Source: Kryptolebias marmoratus (taxonomy: Eukaryota; Chordata; Actinopteri; Cyprinodontiformes; Rivulidae). Taken from it: 64,000 nucleotides of DNA. Each line of letters begins with the position of its first letter. Position 1 is the first letter of the stretch. The DNA is taken from NCBI RefSeq assembly GCF_001649575.2, contig NC_051445.1, positions 3,462,462 through 3,526,461 of the forward strand. The letters are read 5' to 3'. The notes beneath the pieces were generated by a model that worked only from the letters and a program-made list of their open reading frames with translations, made no database searches and had not been told where the DNA came from. A program made the translations under genes and the position numbers. Positions 36,111 to 47,159 of the stretch are shown here, in pieces.

Positions 36111-39100
36111 ATGATGCATCTGGATTGTACTTCTCTTGGTCCCCCAGGCTCGCCAATGCCTCAGAGTCCATCCAGCTCCTCTGCTTCTGACTCCAGAGTG
36201 AGTAAACGTAACACTTCCTTGTTTTAATCTGCTGGTTTAACGATTGATCAGGTGACAGATTTAACAGAATGTCTTTTTGTACGAACTCTGACAGATGCTG
36301 GAAACTATTCAGTCCTACTACAGGTCTTTGAGTCTGTATCATTTCCAGACAGCAGTCTGCCGAGTTTCTTTAGAACCTTAGTTTCACTTTGTGTTTGTGT
36401 TGTCGTCACAGAGCTCAGACGGCACCGGTTCCCCCTCCCCTGCCACCACACCAAATCTGGACCGTCAGTCGGACTCTTCCTCCTCTGTCCCAGAAACTCA
36501 CGATGGGTTGAGGTATCGGGGGGGCTTTCCCCCTCATACGTCCCAGAGCTCCTCCGGCGTCCCTCCGTGGTGAGCTGCTCCACCGACCTTTAAACCTGAA
36601 GAGACAAACATCATAGAAACCAACATAGTAGAATGAATTTACTAACCTTAAAAAGATGATCCACTTTCACATAAAAAAATAAAACTACTTATATATAAAT
36701 GTCTAATTAATATGCTAGTTCTGTTTTATACCTTATTTTTTGTCAACAAGGGTTGTTTTTTATGTGCGACATAAATACATTTTGATATGACTTCTGATTT
36801 TTTTACACTAGAAACATTGCTAAGTCGTTTAACAGCTTAAATTTGAAATTTAACCACAAAACAAAATTATGTCTTTGCAGAATGATATCAATTTAAAAAC
36901 ACCTCTTTTCCCATCTAATTTTAAATCTACGTAGCAAAAAAGGAAATGCACATTTCTATTATCTTAACTGATAGAAGTTCAGATAATAGAAAGTGTTTAT
37001 AGTGAAGTGAATATTATAATAAAACAGCAGATTGGAAAAATCCCCGCAGATTTAATCACCTTATCAGGGTTTTTTTCTGTCGGGGTGAAAACAGCTGATT
37101 GTTTATTATTCATGTGATCAGACATGAATAAAACCCTCCTTATGTCAAAAGGTTTTTGTACACTTTTTAAAAATAGAAATAGAATTTTCCTCCTGTTCTC
37201 AAACGTATCAGTTTAGACTCATTAAAAACAGAACGTCGTGTAAAAACCTGAACAGGCACCACATCTAACAGAGATTCTCAGAAAGCCACAGATGACTGAG
37301 TGAACCGGCAGGGCTGGGCTGAAATGTGTCGGACTGAAAGACGTTTCAGTTCAATAAATGTCAGATTAAAGGGAAATGCTGCGTGAATTTAAAGACCAAC
37401 GTTTTCTGGTTTGTGTAAATGTTGGTTAGATTTATGGTATTCTGTTCTTCCACAGCCCAGATGCAGCCCGGGTCCCTCTGCAAGGCGACCTCCCCGCCGA
37501 CATGCCCCCCAACCCCATGTACGTGCCCATGCAGATCCTGTGGTGGCAGCAGATGTACGCCCGGCATTACTACATGCACTAGTGAGTGACAGAAACGTTT
37601 GTAGGCGCTCAGAGATCGTCAGTGGAACGATCTGTTCGACGTGACGTGAGTTGATGTGTTTCCGTTCCTCCTCTGTAGTCAAGCTGCTGTAGCTGCCGCT
37701 CAGCCTCCCGCCTCACCCCCCTCCTCACCCCTTCAGCCCGCTCAGCCTGACGAAGCTACTCAACCTCCGCTGGGTCCCAACCCGGCCCAGAACCCCCTAC
37801 AGGAGAACCAGCCGGCCAACCCCGTCCAGATGAACGCCCAGGGCGGGCCGGTTTTAAACGACGACGAGCTGAACCACGACTGGCTGGACTGGCTGTACAC
37901 CGTGTCGCGAGCTGGCGTCCTGCTCAGCATCGTCTACTTCTACTCCTCCTTTAGCCGCTTCGTCATGGTGGTTGGAGCCATGCTGCTCATCTACCTGTGA
38001 GTCACGCTCAGACACAGTCCTGCCAGGAGCTCCTGACATGCCCCTCCTTAGGAAAGTGGGACAAGTACAGCGAACAGTTAAATCAGTTTACAGATTCAAC
38101 AGGTGTGAAAGTCAGCCTTTTAGAGATTTATAACACAGCTTGAACTCTGTTAGTCAAGTTCTCTCAGGTTTTTCTAGGCTTTTAGAGTGAAAATGAGGTC
38201 TTTTTTGAGTTTTGTCTTTGGTTCTGTTTGTTAAGAAGCTTGTTTAGGCTTTGAAAAGTTCAGTTCAAGGCTGGTGGTGTTCCTGTCTGTCTACAGTACA
38301 TTTCTTCCGTCAGAGCATTTTCAGATGGATTAGCAAGTGTAAGCTCATTTTTAACAGTTTATTTACCTGAAGCGTTCAGGTTTAATCTTAATACCAAGGA
38401 GGAAAACATCAGCAGTGATCTTAGAGACTTGATGTTTTATTTACCTAATTTAAAAGCCTGAGAAAAGCTTTGTTTGTTCCTTGCAGTATTAAAAAGGTTC
38501 TTGTTGAAATAAACACAAGTTCTTTATAGGTGAGCAGATATTTTTGGGTTTCTCCTTTTCTAAAACGAGTTTCAAAGGAAGCCCTGAGAGTTTGTTGCTG
38601 TTTTCAGGCACCAGGCACGTTGGTTTCCCTTCAGACCGGAGCAGCAGAACCTCAGAGGAGCGGAGCGGCCCGGCGCTCCTCAGAATGAAGGGCAGAGACA
38701 GCAGGACATACAGGAAATGGTGAGTTTAGGACTTTCTTTAAGCTTCTCCTTTCTGCACTGCACTTTTTAAGTCAGGGGTGTCTAATCCTGGTCCTGGAGG
38801 GCCACCATCCTGCATGTTTTCCCTGTTTCTCTGCTCCAACACACCTGATTCAGAGGTTAAATCACCTCTTCATGTTCTGCAGAAGCCTGTTAATCACCCA
38901 TTGATTCAAATCAGGTGTGTTGGAGCAGAGGAACAAGGAAAACCTGCAGGATGGTGGCCGGAGAGGACCAGGATTGGAGACCCCTGCTTTAAGTCGACTA
39001 CTGTTAAATGTGACCTCTTTTAGAAGGCTTTTAGAGCGAAGGTTAATGGTAATGTTTTCTCAACACTCTTATATATAGTTCTGAATGCTTTCTGTTAAAG

Positions 39101-39346
39101 TAGATGTTAAAGAATGTAAACAGAGCATCCAAAGGTTAAAATGTTCCACTCCTTTACCAGGAACGTATGATGGACGAAGGGATGGAGGATGATGACAGTG
39201 GTGAAGAAGGTGTTGGAGGTCCAGAGGACCAGGTCCAGGCTGCTGCTGCTCTCCAGGAACCGAATTTCCTCACCATCGCCTGGTCCTTCATCAGCACCTT
39301 CCTCACCTCACTCATCCCAGAGGGGCGGCCGCAGCCGGCCAACTAG
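36111..39346 (+). CDS. herpud2: HERPUD2 (ER-resident ubiquitin-like domain family member 2), lacking a visible UBL domain
   Basis: ER-membrane protein family acting with the HRD1 complex in ER-associated degradation. Exons: 36096-36197, 36412-36569, 37456-37581, 37679-37996, 38608-38719 and 39161-39346. All phases fit, giving 333 codons from 36096, or 328 residues if ATG 36111 starts translation. The first exon reads QDEFHMMHLDCTS, the very end of the HERPUD2 UBL domain. Later exons give a Ser/Thr/Pro-rich linker, MQILWWQQMYARHYYMHYQA, VQMNAQGGPVLNDDELNHDW and the membrane hairpin AGVLLSIVYFYSSFSRF plus VMVVGAMLLIYL. The acidic segment MMDEGMEDDDSGEE precedes the terminal SLIPEGRPQPAN. Exons for the UBL core (about 75 residues) were not found between 33.2 and 36.1 kb, so the start is uncertain. 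Poly(A) signals are at 39474-39479 and 39857-39862. The gene converges on tbx20. Confidence 0.93.
36953..36992. repeat. 12-bp-arm inverted repeat in a herpud2 intron
   Basis: TTTCTATTATCT at 36953-36964 and its exact reverse complement at 36981-36992, separated by 16 bp. Confidence 0.85.
38773..38986 (+). mobile_element. Palindromic hAT-type MITE with target-site duplication
   Basis: Begins CAGGGGTGTCTAATCCTGGT and ends ACCAGGATTGGAGACCCCTG, imperfect terminal inverted repeats of about 20 bp. The interior is largely self-complementary (CTGCTCCAACACACCTGATT against AATCAGGTGTGTTGGAGCAG). Flanks TTTTAAGT and CTTTAAGT look like an 8-bp target duplication with one mismatch, as expected for hAT elements. 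It lies in a herpud2 intron. Confidence 0.9.
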
Positions 39347-39869
39347 GAAGACGTAACACTACAGAATCTCTGTTACTGTCCTAAAAACCTGCTCCACCTG
39401 TCAAACGCCTTCATTCATGCCTGGACAAGAAGCAGAGGTCTGCCCTGCTGCCTGCAGCTGTGGAGAGTGTGAAAATAAACAAACTGTGGTTTAACAGAAT
39501 GTTACTTTATGTTAATGGAGTAAACTCTTCAATGGTGAGGATTTTTCTTTTTTCATTCGTCTGTGGTGTTTTTGTGGAGGAGCGCCGTTGACAAACAGAG
39601 CCGTCATTACGAGCAGTGATGAAGTCATGCTGTCTGAAAGTTTTTTTTATTGAGGAAAGTGACTCAAATGAAAAGAAAAAAATATTCTAATCTCCCTGAA
39701 GTGAGAGGGAGTTGTGTGTCCTTAACAAACCATAACAAAAATCTCCTTTACGACGTTTTCATGTCTGCACAGAGGTGCTTACAGACGCTTCTCTGTGTAT
39801 CATCTGTTTACACATGTAAGAATACGCATCTTTAATTCTTCAATCTATGCTTTTGGAATAAAACATGCT

Positions 39870-40800
39870 GCACTTTAACTGGACTGGTTTCCTTCCTGGA
39901 CTTCATTCTGCTTTTCTTCTGACGTCCTGAAGGTGGCAGCGTCCACACACACATTACTGTTGTTGGTTTTCACACACACACACACATACACACACATGAT
40001 TTAGGCTCCTTCGCTGCTTTAATTTCAGCTACTTTACAGTTAGGTTTTATTGTAAGCACACTTTTATCTAAATATCTGATATTATAAAGCAACATTATTT
40101 TTTCTTTATTAATTTTTATTCCATAAAGTTGAAAAGGAGAATTAAACCAATAATTACTAACATGATGGGAAAAAATAGTTGGTCAGATTCAGTCATTTTC
40201 TTTCTATTAAGTAACAAAAACAATTTCTTTGAGGATATGATTTGAAGACAAAAGAATATGTAAGAAAAATAAAATCAATGTTAGAATTAGGGCATTGATA
40301 TGTAGAGAAAGAAATTTCACTAACTTATAAACCTCTCCTTGCTTTATGTGTTACTTTTTCATTTTTATCTGTTTAAAAAAACACAATTCAAAGATTCATG
40401 TTGCTAAAACAATAACATTTGTTAGCTTTCATTACTGTACCCTTGAATCTTTATGTAAAAAAACAAAAACTTAGTCAAATTTATTATATATTTATTTAAA
40501 ATATCAACTACATGTAAGCCACGATGCTGTGAGAAGCGAGAACATTAAACTTAAAGTTAATTTGAAGTCATGCAAACTGCACACAGCTATCAGATGGGAT
40601 GGAAATTATCTGAAGACATATTTTATAAAGAATGACTTCTTTAAAATCTTTTAATTTCAGGTCAAAATCTTCTGCACAGTACCTCCGTCTCTATCCGAGC
40701 TCACCAGTTTAGAGTTCGCACAAAACCTCTCTTGAATTTAAAAATGTTTCATCCACAATGAGAACTTTCCCAGTGGTGATCATCAATGAACTACTGATAC
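39870..40800. other. herpud2 3' flank
   Basis: Mostly AT-rich DNA with a short (CA)n run at about 39970-39997. No gene recognised before the minisatellite. Confidence 0.5.
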
Positions 40801-40812
40801 TTTTAACTACGT

Positions 40813-42389
40813 TTCCTATATGTTTCCCACAGGTTTCCTACATGTTTCCTACATGTTTCCTACATGTTTCCCACATGTTTCCTACAGATTTCCTAAATGT
40901 TTCCTATATCTTTCCCACAGGTTTCCTACAAGTTTCCTACATGTTTCCTACAAGTTTCCTACATGTTTCCCACAGGTTTCCTACAGGTTTTCTGCAGGTT
41001 TCCTACAGGTTTCCCACAGGTTTCCTACATGTTTCCCACTTGTTTCCCACGTTTCCCACAGATTTCCTACAGGTTTCCTACAGATTTCCCATAGATTTCC
41101 TACAGGTTTCCTACATGTTTCCTACAGATTTCCCACAGGTTTCCTGCATGTTTCTCACAGGTTTCCTGCATGTTTCCCTTCATGTTTCCTACATGTTTCC
41201 CACATGTTTCCTACAGATTTCCCACAGGTTTCCTGCATGTTTCCTACATGTTTCCTACATGTTTCTCACAGGTTTCCTGCATGTTTCCTACATGTTTCCT
41301 ACATGTTTCTCACAGGTTTCCTGCATGTTTCCTACATGTTTCCTACATGTTTCTCACAGGTTTCCTGCATGTTTCCTACATGTTTCCTACAGGTTTCCTG
41401 CATGTTTCCTGCATGTTTCCCACAGGTTTCCTGCATGTTTCCTACATGTTTCCTACATGTTTCTCACAGGTTTCCTGCATGTTTCCTACATGTTTCCTAC
41501 ATGTTTCTCACAGGTTTCCTGCATGTTTCCTACATGTTTCCTACAGGTTTCCTGCATGTTTCCTGCATGTTTCCCACAGGTTTCCTGCATGTTTCCTACA
41601 TGTTTCCTACATGTTTCTCACAGGTTTCCTGCATGTTTCCTACATGTTTCCTACATGTTTCTCACAGGTTTCCTGCATGTTTCCTACATGTTTCCTACAG
41701 GTTTCCTGCATGTTTCCTGCATGTTTCCCACAGGTTTCCTGCATGTTTCCTACATGTTTCCTACATGTTTCTCACAGGTTTCCTGCATGTTTCCTACATG
41801 TTTCCTACATGTTTCTCACAGGTTTCCTGCATGTTTCCTACATGTTTCCTACAGGTTTCCTGCATGTTTCCTGCATGTTTCCCACAGGTTTCCTGCATGT
41901 TTCCTACATGTTTCCTACATGTTTCTCACAGGTTTCCTGCATGTTTCCTACATGTTTCCTACATGTTTCTCACAGGTTTCCTGCATGTTTCCTACATGTT
42001 TCCTACAGGTTTCCTGCATGTTTCCTGCATGTTTCCCACAGGTTTCCTGCATGTTTCCTACATGTTTCCTACATGTTTCTCACAGGTTTCCTGCATGTTT
42101 CCTACATGTTTCCTACATGTTTCTCACAGGTTTCCTGCATGTTTCCTACATGTTTCCTACAGGTTTCCTGCATGTTTCCTGCATGTTTCCCACAGGTTTC
42201 CTGCATGTTTCCTACATGTTTCCTACATGTTTCTCACAGGTTTCCTGCATGTTTCCTACATGTTTCCTACATGTTTCTCACAGGTTTCCTGCATGTTTCC
42301 TACATGTTTCCTACAGATTTTCCACAGGTTTCCTGCATGTTTCCTGCATGTTTCCCACAGGTTTCCTGCATGTTTCCTACATGTTTCAG
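40813..42389 (+). repeat. 11-bp minisatellite (GTTTCCTACAT) with a 154-bp higher-order repeat
   Basis: About 140 tandem 11-bp units. Variants are TTTCCTACATG, TTTCCTGCATG, TTTCCTACAGG, TTTCCCACAGG and TTTCTCACAGG. The left third (to about 41230) is irregular. From there a fixed order of 14 units recurs every 154 bp: the marker CCTACAGGTTTCCTGCATG begins at 41386, 41540, 41694, 41848, 42002 and 42156, with a diverged copy at 42310. All spacings are exactly 154. Because 11 is not a multiple of 3 and no unit creates a stop, forward frames stay open for hundreds of codons. These are not genes. Confidence 0.97.
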
Positions 42390-42451
42390 GGCCAGCCTCC
42401 AGCATTCTTCTATCCACAGAGTGTGAGTTTGTCTTTAACAGAAGAACAGAA

Positions 42452-42649
42452 ATGAGACTTCTTGTTTTGTTTCTGCTGGTTGCTGAAGTCAGACTTGCTC
42501 ACGCTGACGTCACTCTGACACCGTCCTCACCGGGGAGGGTGTCGAAGCTAAAAAGCAGCTCAGACAGCGATGCACTTCAGAGTCCTCCAAAACCCCCTAA
42601 TCAAATGACCATAGATTTTTCTGTACTTGGTCGTAGAAGGCCCAATTAA
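42452..42649 (+). CDS. Hypothetical small ORF with a signal-peptide-like start
   Basis: ATG at 42452 opens 65 codons ending just after the minisatellite. Residues 1-18 (MRLLVLFLLVAEVRLAHA) look like a signal peptide with an A-H-A cleavage site. The rest is Ser/Pro-rich without cysteine and ends FSVLGRRRPN, where GRR resembles an amidation/cleavage site. I recognise no peptide family and see no supporting splice or promoter evidence. It overlaps sequence that looks regulatory. It could well be chance. Confidence 0.2.
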   Translation: MRLLVLFLLVAEVRLAHADVTLTPSSPGRVSKLKSSSDSDALQSPPKPPNQMTIDFSVLGRRRPN

Positions 42650-43065
42650 TTATGCATGACAGAGGCTTGACGGCCACTTGATTTTGTTACATGTGCCCCC
42701 TCTGAGCCGTCGATCCAATCGGGTTAGAACCCCCACCCCTCTGGGGTGAGGGTTAGACTCCCCTTATCAGAGGGGGAGAGATTTCTTTAAGAGGGTGTTT
42801 GGGACCTTGTAGGACATTTCATCATCATAATAAGTCGTTGTTATGCAGTCGGCTCACTCCTGCCTCCCTATCAGGCCTTGTTGTCTTTGGAGAGGCAGCA
42901 GTTGGGCTGGACACCTGCCACGGCGCAGAGACACAGGAGATGGGCCGGGTTTATTAGGCGAACGGAGGAAAGATGGGGAGGACAGATGAGGGGTGACACC
43001 TGCGAGGATGGGATGCTGATACTCTGCAGCAGCTTTCAGTAAAAGTGCCTCCTAAAAGGGCGTCT
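42580..43065. promoter_or_regulatory. Candidate enhancer between herpud2 and tbx20 (NKX, GATA and T-box-like sites)
   Basis: Non-repetitive, balanced composition between the minisatellite and AT-rich DNA. It contains CCAATTAATTATGCATGACA (homeodomain and MEIS-like), GCCACTTGA (NKX2-5-like, reverse), CCTTATCAG (GATA), GACACCTGCC and GGTGACACCTGC (T-box or E-box-like). Sites are seen; conservation and activity are inferred. Confidence 0.4.
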
Positions 43066-43839
43066 GCCCTTTAAGGCCATGTGGATCTACAGCTGCATCA
43101 CAGAAACTGAAAATGTTTGTCAGTGCAAAACGAATGTTTAATAAAGCAGGAATCATTTTAAGTAAATGTAGGTTTTCATTAAGCTGTTCTTTGATGTGAA
43201 TGACAGAGAACCCAAATGAAAGTAAAATATGAGCTAAAGAGCAAGAAAAGGGAAAATTTCACAGTTATTTTAATTCGTTAAAAACTATTGACAAGACTGC
43301 AAACAATAAAAATGTCAAAATTTGCATCTGTTTAGTAAAAATTAGTTTTGGTTGACCAGAAACAACCTTGACAACTAACAAAAGTCCAGTAATTTAAAGA
43401 CTTTATTGATCTGTTTCTTGTTTTTTATGTCATTTTTTTTCTTTTCAGACACAGATTCATTCCTGAAACAAGGAAGCTTTTCAAACATTTAGAGCATGGA
43501 GGGTTGACATTTACGTATAATTTATTCTGTATATTCCATATTAATGAAAATAAACAAGTGAATATTTTTCTTTTTAGTTTCTATTCTGTTCACTGTTTCT
43601 AGTTTTCTTTCTTCTGTCAACAAGATGTGTTAAAATGACAACAAGAGGAGAAAGAAAAAAATGATTTTCGAACATTATAAGTTCATTTTAAATTTAAATA
43701 ATTTCTATTGTAAAACTATAATAAACACGACATCTGGTCAAGGTGGAGTAACTTTGACAGTCCTGAACAATATTTTTGTTTTGCTCAAATCGTGATCTGC
43801 TCACACCTCTCTTCTTCTTCTTCATCTTTCATCTTCTTT

Positions 43840-44100
43840 CTCTGCCCAGATGCCACACCAAGGACCTTCCTAGCTGTGTCTGTAATCACTGTGGCTGTAG
43901 TCATCTGGAAGCTCTTTCTTACCACCCAGAGTCTGAACTCCTCAACTTCCACTATTTGGTCCTCTTCTCTGCTTTTACTCTTTTCCTCTTCTTCACCACA
44001 ACAGTCATCCTACACACCGCGCTCTCCTCTGCCACAACCTTACCTCTTCTACTCAGAGTACCACCTGTGTTCTCCTGCTCACATCTCTCTGCAGACTTAA
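43840..44100 (-). mobile_element. Decayed RTE-like non-LTR retrotransposon fragment
   Basis: Minus-strand translation gives MTTATVITDTARKVLGVASG, resembling the W-TTA-VIRE-GR-VLGVS-G block of fish RTE-type elements just before their reverse transcriptase. No intact frame. It accounts for the plus-strand open frames at the same place. Confidence 0.65.
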
Positions 44101-45009
44101 AAAACAAGTCCAGTCATTAGTAAAGTTTAAAAGCATGAGCTCCAGTAGTAAAAGTGTGAGGAAACTCTGCGAGCTTCAACTTCACACCTTAACAGATGGA
44201 GTCTAAAGCAAGACAAAGAATGAACCTGAAGACTGTTGAACTCAATGCTAATGCAGGGGTTATTCTTTAATTCAAGCGATTCCAATATCTTTAAGTCATA
44301 CATAAACCTGCAGTCACAGAAAGCTGAAACAACAAGCTTCATCACAAAGAGGATGAAGGGGGGGGAAACAAAAAAGCAGAAGTGAAAAGCACAGAAAATA
44401 GTAGGACAATCTGGGTTAGTTTGAACACCTCTTTTGTCCTTTCTTCATTTTTGTTTTTTCAGTTATAACAAATAAATATGCAAAGCTGTAAGGATGGATC
44501 TTTAGGGTCATTAAAAATTCTCATTTTTGACCCCAAATCTTGACCCTATCCTGCAGATAGTCCAGTTTCTTCTAGACATTGAGCAGAAATGACCTCATGG
44601 TGCAAAACAAAATGGAAATAAAAAACTGGAACACTATACCTAAACTGGTAGAATGCAAAAAATGACAGCGATAAAAAAAAAAAAAAAACATTTCGTAGGC
44701 GTAACAAATGAATAGATGGGCGAGGTTTTGTTCAAGAAGAACTGCAGAACTTTTAATGTCAGACCAAATCTGGTCTCATAAAACTTTAGTAAAATCTTCT
44801 GTGTTTAAGAAGAAACAGAACAATGTTAGTGCAGGAAGTGAAATTAGTTTGGGCTCTGTCGTCCTCAGACAACTTTACCTTCAAGGTACATTTCCCCTTA
44901 AACGATTCTCCATTGTTTGCCAACAGGTCTGACATTTCACCACAAACATATCTGTGTGTTTGTGTCCTTTGTCCCGCCCGGAGCATTTTGTGCCCTGTTT
45001 GTTAAAAGC

Positions 45010-45515
45010 ACTTTATCGCTAAATTTGACTTGGCACATCTTGTCAAGAGAGATTGCAGCTGATGCGGCTCCATGACCTGCAGATAAAACATCCATTAAGT
45101 GGCTTGTCTGGGGCTATTCTGTACTCTTAACCTATTAGCATATTGTTAGCCATTTCCAAGTTGGTGCAGCGGTGGATGCACACAGCCGTGCTGCAGCCAG
45201 TCACCACGCCATAAAGAAACCGCCTCTCACTCTGCTGCTAAATGTCGTCTCAAACATTGTAATGCTTACCGGCTATCCTCTATCAGACGATTCAAATGAC
45301 CACTAAAAGCCTGAGGGAAGGGAAAGAAAATGGGGCTAAAATGCAAAATTGATGGAAATGACATTAGATTCAGCTCATGCTCCTCACTGTGTAAATTATG
45401 CCCCAAAATGGACTCTCTGGCCCAACTGTTAGCTCCAATTTGTTGGGCCATACCTCACGGTGGCTTGTCTCGCCCTTCCTCTCTCCCTTTAATCCAATCA
45501 GAGCCACACTGGATG
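45010..45515. promoter_or_regulatory. Candidate cardiac enhancer downstream of tbx20
   Basis: About 500 bp of unique, balanced-composition DNA in an AT-rich setting, 5 kb beyond the tbx20 stop. AGATAA (GATA) at 45081-45086 is followed by TTAAGTGG, a close match to the NKX2-5 consensus, at 45095-45102. Other parts include CAAATGACCACTAAAAG and TTTAATCCAATCAGAG (CCAAT). A GATA/NKX pair near a cardiac T-box gene suggests a heart enhancer. No conservation data were available. Confidence 0.45.
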
Positions 45516-46596
45516 TTATTTATTTGTTTATTTATTTATTTTTGAAGGATGTAAGCGATTCTTATCAGGGCTGAAGTAGTGTCTTCTTCCTGGTGAAACG
45601 GTGACTAACGTCCAGCCATCGATCCGTCAGTTCGTCTGCGGTGGCGGCTGATGGCTCTGGTGATAGACTTCTGTGTGTGTTTATATGTGTAAGAGTGTCC
45701 ATTGAAGTCAATAAGACACATGAGCAGCTTTTTCAAACTAAAGAATTTTATCATTCTTGTTATCTGCATTGTGTTCTTATTTATCGTTGCAATAATGATT
45801 TTGGTTCGCATTAATTGTTCTTTTTTTCCTCCTGCAATAAAAATACTTATCAGATGTTGTCCCTTTTCAAGAAAAACAATGCAATGTTTTGCATCCCATT
45901 GTTTTAGAATTACATGAAAATGATATCTCCAAATAAGTAAAACGAGTCATTTTAGCTAAATAATAACTAAAGTATCGATGTATTTACTGTTTTCCCTGTA
46001 TTTAATTATTAATAACATTTAAACACTGTTTTTGAAAGCCCTTGTACAGAAACTGCCCCACAGAACTCAAATGCAGCTGAGCATTGTGTATTTTAGGAAA
46101 TGTGAGTCAGTTAGGAGTATTTATTGTGTTTCTTGTGTTAGTCAAGAAACACTTTATTACAGACATGTTGCTTCATCATTAAATTTCTTTTTTATGGCAG
46201 GAATGTGCCAACAGGACAGCTAACCTTTTCATTAAAAGTGAAGATCGATGTCATTCCTCCTTTTAATGTTTTCATGTCTTTTAGTCTTGTTTTTATTTCT
46301 GAGTGCGGTGTCAGAGCATTGAATTAATTTTATTGTTTATGTTTAAAATCATGCATGCAACAGTGGATACCTTTGAATCCTTTATTTAAATTTACCTCAG
46401 GTGTGGTTTATCTGCTGTCACTGAGCTGAGAAAGGATCTGCACAACAATAACAAACTGGGATTTCATGGAAAAGGTTGATGTACTGATTTTGAGATCTCA
46501 TTTATTGTTGAGGTACAATACACTACACTACTGTGTGTTTTATTGATGTTAGGGCCCATTTGAAACTGATGAAAACAAGATATTTTCTGTTTTATC

Positions 46597-46637
46597 AGAG
46601 TTCTTCTGATGTCACATCAGAATATCTCAGAACTCTG
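46597..46637. repeat. Imperfect inverted repeat
   Basis: CAGAGTTC...GAACTCTG outer arms enclose the exact 9-bp-arm palindrome TTCTGATGT-C-ACATCAGAA. Could form a hairpin; no known role. Confidence 0.7.
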
Positions 46638-46710
46638 AGTTTTATTCACTTTTATAAAACATTTTCAAAATTTCCCCCAAATTCTCTGATTTTACTCAGA
46701 GCATAAAGGC

Positions 46711-47045
46711 CATCCATCCATCCATCCATCCATCCATCCATCCATCCATCCATGCATCCATCCATCCATCCATCCATGCATCCATCCATCCGTCCGTCCG
46801 TCCGTCCGTCCGTCCGTCCGTCCGTCCGTCCGTCCGTCCATCCATCCATCCATCCATCCGTCCATGCATCCATCCATCCGTCCGTCCGTCCGTCCGTCCG
46901 TCCGTCCGTCCTTCCCGCCATCCNNNNNNNNNNNNNNNNNNNNNNNNNNNNNNNNNNNNNCATCCATCCATCCATCCATCCATCCATCCATCCATCCATC
47001 CATCCATCCATCCATCCATCCATCCATCCATCCATCCATCCATCC
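46711..47045. repeat. (ATCC)n/(GTCC)n microsatellite with assembly gap
   Basis: Tetranucleotide array of CATC units with an interior block of CGTC units, broken by N at 46924-46960. True length is unknown. The frames encoding HPSI or DGWM repeats in all phases are artefacts of the repeat. Confidence 0.98.
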
Positions 47046-47159
47046 TCTGTACCCCACTCGTTCCAGTCCAGGGTCTCAGGGAGCTCCTTCCTGTCTTCAG
47101 CAGTCGTGAAAGAGAAGAGGTCAAATATTGGACCTTCCCTGCAATAATCTGGGCTCTTT

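Noticed and set aside
40813..42389. CRISPR-like or satellite-RNA array
   Set aside because: Units are contiguous 11-mers without unique spacers, in a vertebrate genome.
40758..42649. Three overlapping long plus-strand ORFs (418-609 codons) rich in F, P, S, H, V and C
   Set aside because: They are read-through of an 11-bp minisatellite whose units contain no stop in these frames; each frame gives an 11-residue periodic peptide. No family, splice or codon evidence.
43776..44120. Two plus-strand Ser/Leu-rich ORFs resembling membrane proteins
   Set aside because: Pyrimidine-rich strand opposite a decayed RTE-like element whose recognisable frame is on the minus strand.
46652..47147. ORFs encoding (HPSI)n or (DGWM)n
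   Set aside because: Products of the ATCC microsatellite and an N gap.
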